Shown piece after piece: positions 56,831 to 64,000 of a DNA stretch of 64,000 nucleotides. The notes below the pieces were generated by a model that had not been told where the DNA came from, ran no database searches, and saw nothing but the letters and a program-made list of their open reading frames with translations. This DNA comes from Coccinella septempunctata (Eukaryota; Arthropoda; Insecta; Coleoptera; Coccinellidae), in NCBI RefSeq assembly GCF_907165205.1, contig NC_058191.1:21036064-21100063 (forward strand), read 5' to 3'. The translations under genes and the position numbers were made by a program. Numbering within the stretch: the first letter of the stretch is position 1; each line of letters starts with the position of its first letter.

Positions 56831-56841
56831 AAAATTTTTAA
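56831..56841. repeat. 11-bp direct repeat, right of array
   Basis: AAAATTTTTAA immediately follows the array, duplicating 51347-51357. Downstream it continues as ordinary Helitron sequence. Confidence 0.65.
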
Positions 56842-57159
56842 TTTCTATTTTTTTATGATACAACATACAAAAATACATACAATCCTCAATTTTCACCCTT
56901 CTACGATCAACCCTTATTTTTTAATAGCCATTTTAGTAATTTAATCATTAGGAAATTATTTATATGGCAAAAAAACGTTTTCCGGGTCAGCTATCTATGA
57001 GAATCGGCCAACATCTATTTTTCATCCCCCTAAATGTTAGGGGTAGTCCACCCCTAATTTTTTTTTTTATTTTTTAGACAAAATTTTTAATTTCTATTTT
57101 TTTATGATACAACATGGGAATTATTTATATGGCAAAACAACGTTTGCCGGGTCAGCTAG

Positions 57160-57676
57160 TCTAATATATAAAATTCTCGTGTCATAGTTTTCGTTTCGTG
57201 TCATACTCCTCCGAAACGGCTTGACCGATTTTGATGAAATTTTTTGTGCTTATCCGGTATCTATGAGAATCGGCCAACATCTATTTTTCATCCCCCTAAA
57301 TGTTAGGGGTAGTCCACCCCTAAATTTTTTTTTGTATTTTTTAGATAAAATTTTTAATTTCTATTTTTTTATGATACAACATACAAAAATACATACAATC
57401 CTCAATTTTCACTTTTCTACGATCAACCCTTATTTTTTAATAGCCATTTTAGTAATTTAATCATTAGGAAATTATTTATATGGCAAAACAACGTTTGCCG
57501 GGTCAGCTATCTATGAGAATCAGCCAACATCTATTTTTCATCCCCCTAAATGTTAGGGGTAGTCCACCCCTAAATTTTTTTTTTTATTTTTTAGACAAAA
57601 TTTTTAATTTCTATTTTTTTATGATACAACATGGAAATTATTTATATGGCAAAACAACGTTTGCCGGGTCAGCTAG
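57160..57676 (+). mobile_element. Helitron-type element 2, head to tail with element 1
   Basis: The TC start (57160) directly follows the CTAG end of element 1, with no spacer. It ends in the same hairpin plus GGGTCAGCTAG at 57676, followed by T. It is 517 bp with one internal partial duplication at about 57505. Rolling-circle transposition is known to generate such head-to-tail tandems. Confidence 0.82.
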
Positions 57677-58297
57677 TTATGTATAAATATTGAATTGTTT
57701 TTGTGATTAGGAATGATGGTAGTTTATGAGAAATGTTTTTATGTAATGAATAAGTTTTGTAATTAGAATAAAGTGAATTTAAAACCTAATTTTAATTAAC
57801 ATGAATCCGTGTTTGGAGAACAATGCAATAAATTTTTCAATTATGAACTGATTTTTTTTTTCGATTCTTCGGATCAGAGAAAAATCCAGATAAAGATTCG
57901 TATTATTCGTTATCTCACTGCAATTTCTTAATGAGCAATTTATTTCGAATCTTTCTCTGAGTTTCACTCAGGAATTTTCAAATATATTCTGCCTTGATCA
58001 TTACAAGAAAATTAAAAATGAGCGTTACAGATTCCCTTTTTATTTGGTTTCGTCGAAAATTAGTGAATGTACCGTAAAAACAGATGACGCTGAAGTTTGT
58101 TTTTCGAGTGGTCCATCTATTTTTTGTTCATTTAATCTATGCAGAGTATGTTGTAATTTTAATCAATTGGATGTATTTACCCTTTTTTGTTTACTTTGTA
58201 TACTTTTATTTGAAAAAGGGCACAGCCCGAAACGTAATTATGTGAACGATTTGATTGTTTTTTGTACACCCTTCAAAATCAAATAAAAGTATACAAA
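57677..58297. other. Spacer with a 20-bp inverted repeat and hairpin
   Basis: ACTTTGTATACTTTTATTTG (58192-58211) faces its reverse complement at about 58281-58300. Between them lies GAAAAAGGGCACAGCCCGAAACG, a GGGC-ACA-GCCC hairpin followed by GAAAC, which resembles a decayed hammerhead core. No gene is seen. Confidence 0.5.
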
Positions 58298-58460
58298 GTT
58301 GTAATTTTATATACCTACATTAAAGCGCGTCGCCGCTAGGTGTTCCACTACCTGACCTTGAGAGTGGGTGCTGACTAATGTACAGCCTCAATACTAAATC
58401 ATATTTAATTATGAGCCATTACAATACTTTTGCCGATTTTTGTTGCCAGCTCTAGGACTA
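58298..58460 (-). repeat. Inverted repeat B, right copy
   Basis: This is the reverse complement of 49480-49645 with moderate divergence. Both copies face inward around the Helitron and tRNA-like array. Confidence 0.75.
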
Positions 58461-59200
58461 TCGAGTGTTCTTACCTTATGTAGTATGTCAGAGCGGGAAC
58501 TGGGTTGTCTGACTCCGGTTTGTCAGGCGTTTGTTGATCCAGTCGTTCCAGATTCCCGACGCTATGCGGGAGGAAGATGAATTTTTTTCGTCTGTCAATC
58601 ACGACAGTAACGTTCATATCATCGTCGGACGCACCGGAATCTTTCTCGCAGAAACCCAAAGCAATCTTCTAATATATCGCCGAAATTATTACACCATTCA
58701 TCATCTCTATATTGAGTGAACCAAAGTGATATTGAGCAACTAAGTGAAGTGCCTTGTGTCTTCTCGATCAGCTAGGTACCACGACGCCTGTGCGGAAGGT
58801 AGGTTAGTTCCATGTTTCCCTTCCCTTTGGAACTCCCTTTCGGCTACCAGACTAGTGACTATTCGCCTAGGGCCCCTCTTAAGCCCGTTGGGGTAAGTAA
58901 TTGCATTCTCACCAGTTCAGTTGCTCAATATCTAAAATAATAATCATCTGAAATTGGTTGCGAACCCTTTGCGACCAATTATTCATTCCTTCTGTCACGA
59001 CAACGAAGCAACTGATCGTTTGGCCGGTAAAAATCCGGTGAGTGTGCTCGCAACCGCTACCGATAAAATGTCTCCAGATTTTATACCGTCCGTCCAAAAT
59101 CGGTGTGTGTGTGCAAAGAGCTGTCACCCATTTTCATCTTCCGCGATAAGCGCCATATATCGTTTGTTCATTTCTTCTTCGAAATCTGCGTGAATAATTT
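58461..59200. other. Possible 5' LTR/leader region of the BEL/Pao relic
   Basis: This less AT-rich region precedes the gag relic. A TGTCAGAGCGGG start at about 58486 could be an LTR edge, but no second copy is in the window, so no LTR is called. Small open frames here lack motifs. Confidence 0.35.
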
Positions 59201-59239
59201 TTTTTCTCTTCACATACCGGGGTTGTTCGAAAATTTGAA

Positions 59240-60758
59240 ATGCCGTCGCTGGAGAAATTGAGGGTATCTATCACCTTGTCTGTTATCAAGCGCGAGAATT
59301 CATTCTCAGCAGTATCCACATTACTCATATTAATTAAAGATTTGACCACTGAAGTTGATGTAGCCAACATGTGCCTTGCCGAGTTGATCAAGGTGTCTTT
59401 CAGAGAGGCTGATGAGTTAATCGTCAGACTTAACTCAGTTGGAGGAGCCGGAACGGGACGGATCACCTTCAAAATTGGCAGCATTTTTCGAATTTTGCCT
59501 GCATGTACCCCATGTCGCCCATAATCATCTGACGCCGAGTCTGACGGCATCCCCTTCTGTTACGGCGCCTCCGTCTTCATCGGTTGATCTACCTATTCCT
59601 TCAGCTGCCCTGCTTTTATAGCAAAATCGAGGAATGGCCCGGATTATTCGCTTTATTCGATGCCCTAATGCATCAAAATAATTCTCTTGCCCCTTTTCAC
59701 CTTTTAACTTCACTCTCGTTACCAAAACCCTCGTCGGCTAGCGGATCTTTATGTAAACCAAATATTGGATTCAAGGCCAGCATCTGTGTCCTCTTTGCCC
59801 AGCTGCAACATTACGTTACAACGCATCAGAATGCCATAAATGTCATCAAGGCGTTGACCATACCAGATCTGGCTGACTACATCTTATTTTCCCTGGCTTT
59901 GCGCAACCTCGACGTATCATCTCGCCGGTTGTTCGAGGGCAGTTATCCCCTGATGACTTTTCCACTCTCGCTCAATTGCTGGAGTTCACCAATCGACAGT
60001 TGCGAGTGTTGGAAAGCACTTCTGTCGTCACCTCGTTCCGTGCATTTGTGCCGAAGAAGTCGTTAAGACCTCAATCACCAGCGGGCTGCACGTCTGTTTC
60101 TTCATCTTCTGATCCGTCCTGTCGCCATCCTGCTTATGCCGGTATGTCATTTGGCTCGTCGTCCGCGTGTGTGTTCTGCTCGGCGAATCACTCCATTTGC
60201 CAGTGTCGTGAGTTCAAGGCTATGAACATCAATCAGGGGCGAGCTTTCGTGGTTGAGAGGCAATTATGCCGAAATTGCATGTCATCTTTCCATGCCACTG
60301 TTGAGTGCGGTTCGGATCAACGCTGCCACACGTGTGGGGGAGGACACCATACGGTTCAGCATCTTCTCGAGCTTCGCCAACTCCGTCGTCTCCTCATTCT
60401 TGCCATTCCTCTGGAAGTGCTTCCGAATAATTATAAGTGTGGCCATCTTGGGGTCGTCTAATCTTGCCGAGAAAACATCTGTTTTCATCTCTGCGCTTTT
60501 CTTTGCGTCAGACCAATAACCGAGACTGCCTCATGCCTACAGCTCGGATTCGTCTGGATAACCGGCGGAATGTCATGTTCGGCCTTGCTCTTCTAGATTC
60601 AGGCTGCCAACATTCCTTCATCACCCGAGAGTGGGCATTTAATCTTCCTCTTCGCATTCAACCTGAATCTATTCAACTTTATTCTCGAATGTGTTCCGAA
60701 GTAGATGCAACAAAAATAAATCTTCCTAAAATGACTGCAATTTCATCTTTTCTAACTA
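59240..60758 (+). pseudogene. BEL/Pao-type gag and protease relic
   Basis: It begins with SLEKLRVSITLSVIKREN (gag N-terminus, from 59240). After frameshifts comes a KIEEWPGLFALFDALMHQN stretch near 59640 (DUF1759-type gag core). A cysteine-rich gag C-terminus follows near 60170 (CVFCSANHSICQCREF, LCRNC, CHTCGGGHHT). The protease has ALLDSGCQHSFITREWAF near 60590, with the DSG active site typical of this group, and is interrupted at 60758 by a DNA transposon. By family analogy it forms particles and processes the polyprotein. At least three frame changes make it inactive. RT and integrase are not in the window. Confidence 0.75.
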
Positions 60759-61514
60759 CAGGGTGGACCATCCACAACTTTCCACCCCGAATTTTGAGCT
60801 TTGGGATGGAATAACGAAAAAACGGTCAGACAGGTCAAAGTTTGTTGAAAGGGGGATAAATAATGGTGTTCAAATGAGTTTGATATCACTATCCCTGTAG
60901 CCACAACCCCTAACAGCTCTCATTTTTGAATAGGGAAAAGGGGTCGAGCAGCATCTTGTTGGGAAGATAATTCAATTTCCTGCATGAGTGTATTTTTTTT
61001 ATCGCTTTATTATTATACAGAGTGAGTCAGTATTCCATCAATAACTTTCACACGCCAAATTTGGATCTTTGAGATGGAAAAAACGCTCGGACGGGTCAGA
61101 AAATGAATTCGATATCAATACCCCTCTAGCCGCTACCACTACCAATTATTTTTGAATAGAGATAATAGGTCGAGTAGCTTTTGTTAGAATGTGATATTTA
61201 TATCGCGATGTATTTGAGTTTGAAGTGACATTCATTGTCAATAAAAACATTTTCAGTACACTGCAAAATAAGCAAGAAACTGACAGCTTGAAAAGGTATG
61301 TCTCTAAGTGGTAGCGGCTAGAGGGCTCGACTTCTTTTCCCTATTAAAAAATGAAAGCTGTTAGGGGTTGCAGCTAGAGGGGTAGTGATATCAAACTCAT
61401 TTGAGCACCCTTCTTTGTTCCCCTTTCAACAAAATTTGACCTGTCCGAGCTTTTTTCGTAATTCCATCCCAAAGCTCAAAATTCGGGGTGGAAACGTATG
61501 GATGGCCCACCCTG
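60759..61514. mobile_element. DNA transposon with about 200-bp terminal inverted repeats (CAGGGTGG ends)
   Basis: The termini CAGGGTGGACCATCC and its near-complement extend inward about 200 bp on both sides (AATTTTGAGCTTTGGGATGGA, CCCCTAACAGCT shared). TA flanks both ends (60757-60758, 61515-61516). No transposase remains. It interrupts the BEL/Pao protease. Confidence 0.85.
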
Positions 61515-61602
61515 TATAAAGGAGCGCTGCTCACTAGAGAACGCAACGTCTCTCAGTTGGCAGAGGTGTCGTTTTCTGTTCGGGTGACTCCAAGGAATAA
61601 TA

Positions 61603-62155
61603 TAGGGTTTTTCAACAAGAACTTTATTTTGTAAATCGAAATAAAACAATAAATTAAGATGACAATGATTCCAATTTTTATTTTATTCAGAAAAGGATGG
61701 TTTGGCAATTATGAATGGAAAATGATATATTATAAATGTCCACCACAACCACGGTTACAGCGGTGTTAAATCGCATAATCTGGCTAGCCCTTTAACGGCT
61801 GAATTCCGTGAAATTATGCGACCTGGAAATTTGGTTTGCAATAAATCCATTGTTTCGGTAGATGTGTGACTTGTGGAACCGTCTTGTTGAAACAACCACA
61901 TATTTGTGATATCCATATTTTCAACAATATTCCAAAAAAACATCTCTCGATTATGTTGACCGATCTGTAAAACTTTTACAGATCCACCATTTTCATTGTG
62001 AATTTTTATTATTTTGAAACGATTTTTGAGTGAAATGGAATTCATTGTAACAATTGCCCTAGATTCTACTAGATATGTCAAAAACCAAATTTCAAAACTT
62101 TCATGTAGTTCCGGTGGGGCCATAGTGAAAAACAAAGTTCTTATTAAAAACGCTA
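61603..62155 (-). mobile_element. Mariner/IS630-like deletion derivative
   Basis: The terminal inverted repeats TAGGGTTTTTCAACAAGAAC and TAGCGTTTTTAATAAGAAC are flanked by TA. Inside is a minus-strand transposase remnant. At 553 bp it is much shorter than an autonomous copy. Confidence 0.75.
61755..62135 (-). pseudogene. IS630/mariner-type transposase remnant (internally deleted)
   Basis: The first part has the helix-turn-helix-like ISLKNRFKIIKIH and ENGGSV. It is joined directly to the DDE-domain segment WLFQQDGSTSHTSTETMDLL, followed by KFPGRIISR and CDLTPL. The DNA between these blocks, including the first catalytic aspartate, is missing, so no active enzyme is possible. The open frame itself is uninterrupted for 126 codons. 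Confidence 0.75.
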
Positions 62156-62210
62156 TATATTGAAGAATTAGCCTTCCTAAAATTCTTGCTCGTAAATCTC
62201 CTAGATTATA

Positions 62211-63587
62211 CAGGGTGTTTTATTGGTGAATGAACATACAGTAACCTGAGCTAGAGCTACCCTAGGCGAGTCCAACAAACCCATATATATATGATAGGTA
62301 TAATCAATTCCATAACAGATATACAGAGTGGTTCATGAATTCACCTAAAATTTCAATTTCTCAAAACTTTCGAACCAACCAGTATAGTCGATTGATATTT
62401 GGAAGATATCATTCACTTGCACAGGTCGATAGATTCACATTTAAAATTCCAGGTCCGTAATTAAAAAATATGGGACATCTTCCAAACTGGTATTTAACAC
62501 CCTGTATATTAAAATTTTTGGATTTTATGGAGATATTTGAAAAGAGCAGAAAATTTTCAATGAGATTCAGTGGATTTCATTGTCCTGCACGTCATTTTGC
62601 TCAAAGAAAACTCCAGGGAAAGCGAAGTGAGAAATGTTTTCTTCGCTTATTTCGGTTCCAAATCGTTCTAAGACAATCTTTTTTGTTTTTGAAGTAAGAT
62701 TTAAATGAGCAAGACACCTAGTTCGCACTCTGATCACAAATAGGAACACGCATTTAATTGTATTGTATCTCACAAGGGTTGTTTCGAGTAGACTGCGACA
62801 ATTTCTATGACAGATATAAATTTTGACAACTGGTATCGGTTCAAGATATTTATCTGCGTTAGTATTCCACAATAAAATTAAAATCATCATAATGCCTTTC
62901 AAATTTTCAAATCAAGAATATGGTGATATTTTGTTTGCGTTGGCTTTTATAAAAATCGATTAATTGGACCACAGGTCCTACCAAGTAGGCTTACGGGTGG
63001 TCTTCACTTAGATTTCCTTCAAAATCATCTTTCTGTAGTACTCGGTATGGTATGGACATTGCAGTAATGCATTTTCAGCATGATGTAGCTGCACCCCATT
63101 ACAGAGTAATGTTCAGACATTTTTTGGATCAGAACCAAATATGTGGATAGGTAGAGGTGGACCGCATGCCTAGACCTCTAGATCACCAGATTTCAATTCG
63201 GTTGATTATTTTATTTGGGGTTATTTTTATCTATCTCATCTGAAATAGATTCTCATGCAACGTATGCAATGAATTACGCAATAATCCAGACATGGGTGTT
63301 GAATTCCAGCTCGGAACAAGTCCCATATTTTTCAAATACAGACCTGGAATTTTTTGGAAATTCAAATGTGAATCGACCTGTGTAAGTGAATCCTATATTT
63401 CAAATATCAACCGAATATACTGGTTGGTTCAAAAGTTATATGAAATTGAAATTTTAGGTGAATACATAAAGCACCCTGTATCTCGGTTATGGAATTGATT
63501 AGACCTATCTAATATGGGTTTTTTGGACTCGCCTAGGGTAGTTCTAGCTCAGGTTACCGTATGTTCATTTTCCAATGAAACACCCTG
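62211..63587 (+). mobile_element. Mariner-like transposon with about 280-bp terminal inverted repeats (CAGGGTGTTT ends)
   Basis: The ends CAGGGTGTTTTATTGG and its complement extend about 280 bp inward. Shared blocks include AGCTAGAGCTACC-like, CTAGGCGAGTCCAA and ACCTAAAATTTCAATTTC. The left flank is TA and the right flank TG, so the target duplication is imperfect. A transposase relic lies at 62940-63260. Confidence 0.82.
62940..63260 (+). pseudogene. IS630/mariner-type transposase relic
   Basis: Across two frames it reads LDFLQNHLSVVL, then MHFQHDVAAPHYRV (the QHDGAPPH catalytic region). Next is MWIGRGGP with a stop, then SRSPDFNSVDYFIWGY, matching the RSPDLNPLDFFLWG block of insect mariner-type transposases. 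It is broken by a frameshift and a stop, and its N-terminal half is missing. Confidence 0.7.
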
Positions 63588-63729
63588 TGTAGTTAGATAC
63601 AACAGGTTTGTCCTATTTTTTCAGCACTGGAATGATCTTAGAAAGCTTCCAGATTGATGAATGACCTCCTGTTTTCAAAGATAGATTAAAAATTTCAATT
63701 TAGTAGTACGCATCCTTTAAGATATTCGG

Positions 63730-64000
63730 CATTGATAATGCCAGTTCAGAATGATCGGAAAGATCTATAGATCAACGCCAGCGTATGGAAACTTTGAATC
63801 CACCTACAAATATGGAATAATTTTCTGGGGAACAAATGAAAACTTAGAGAAAATATTCCTAATTCAGAAGAGAGCAATTCGAATAATTTACAAAATGAAA
63901 TTTAGGGAATCATGTAGAGGAACTTTTAGATTTAGAGGAATTTTCACTGTTTATGGCCTGTATTTGTTTGAATGCCTTATATGTTCTTGCATAAAAATAG
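63730..64000 (+). pseudogene. Non-LTR ORF2 C-terminal fragment, continues off window
   Basis: The reading KYGIIFWGTNENLEKIFLIQ, KRAIRIIYKM and ESCRGTFRF...FECLICS matches the region after the RT domain in CR1/Jockey-superfamily ORF2 proteins. It resembles the tails at 7017 and 30545 but is not identical to them. The start is truncated. A TAG at the window end may be a premature stop. Confidence 0.65.

Larger units (their letters stand above)
50511..57159 (+). mobile_element. Helitron-type element 1, carrying the tRNA-like array
   Basis: It begins TCTAATATATAAAATTCTCG after an A and ends with a hairpin (GGCAAA...TTTGCC) followed by GGGTCAGCTAG and a T. These are Helitron hallmarks: 5' TC, a subterminal hairpin, 3' CTAG and insertion between A and T. 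It has no Rep/helicase ORF, so it is non-autonomous. Internally the GGGTCAGCTA end is fused to CTATGAGAATCGGCC at about 51260 and 56995, indicating partial tandem duplications. Most of its 6.6 kb is the inverted tRNA-like array. Confidence 0.82.

Noticed and set aside
58486..58950. 5' LTR of the BEL/Pao element
   Set aside because: The TGT start is suggestive, but no second LTR copy, clear primer-binding site or end could be identified in the window.

Overview
The window is animal, almost certainly insect, nuclear DNA. It is AT-rich, and one host exon has a canonical splice donor. Nearly everything else is transposable-element sequence of insect-type families, and short stretches of the insect telomeric repeat (CCTAA/TTAGG)n are present. 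I suspect a beetle, but nothing in the window proves the order. The only recognisable host protein-coding sequence is the first coding exon of a D2-like dopamine receptor (32034-32459, + strand). If that gene continues rightward, much of 32.5-64 kb is its intron; no later exon was found.

Left part (1-31 kb) is a nested transposon graveyard. Four copies of one Jockey-type non-LTR element occur: 1-1664 (-, cut by the window edge), 1677-6294 (-), 19388-20386 (+, 5'-truncated) and 21963-26794 (+, full length with a 12-bp target duplication). A degraded fifth relic lies at 45893-46560. A second non-LTR element (CR1-like, -) fills 6842-12068; its ORF1 is split by a hAT element with an exact 8-bp target duplication (9883-10958). 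A second hAT (13093-13999) sits inside a 23-bp hairpin. Ty3/gypsy remains (14.7-18.6 kb, -) include a 3' LTR and an unusual accessory ORF with a macro-like domain and a CCCH zinc finger. An uncharacterised transposase-like gene (18.6-21.1 kb, -) is interrupted by a Jockey copy. A foldback/palindrome cluster fills 27.3-29.2 kb.

Middle part (29-49 kb) holds three TA-flanked copies of one MITE family and the dopamine receptor exon. Next comes a second CR1-like element whose two ORFs are both intact (32941-36887). It is followed by a hammerhead-like motif and a Penelope-like RT relic, a GC-rich element bordered by telomere-type repeats (42.0-43.5 kb), and several small inverted-repeat elements.

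Right part: the standout is 50511-57676. Two Helitron-type elements lie head to tail, and the first carries an array of 408-bp units, each containing a complete tRNA-like gene (box A, box B, T6 terminator). The array is arranged as two oppositely oriented tandem blocks (5 genes on -, 9 on +) flanked by an 11-bp direct repeat. After it come a decayed BEL/Pao gag-protease (59.2-60.8 kb), three inverted-repeat DNA transposons with mariner/IS630-type transposase remnants (60.8-63.6 kb), and the tail of another non-LTR RT running off the right edge.

Coordinates of decayed elements are approximate unless an exact target duplication or terminal repeat is stated. All family assignments come from motif recognition by eye, without database searching.
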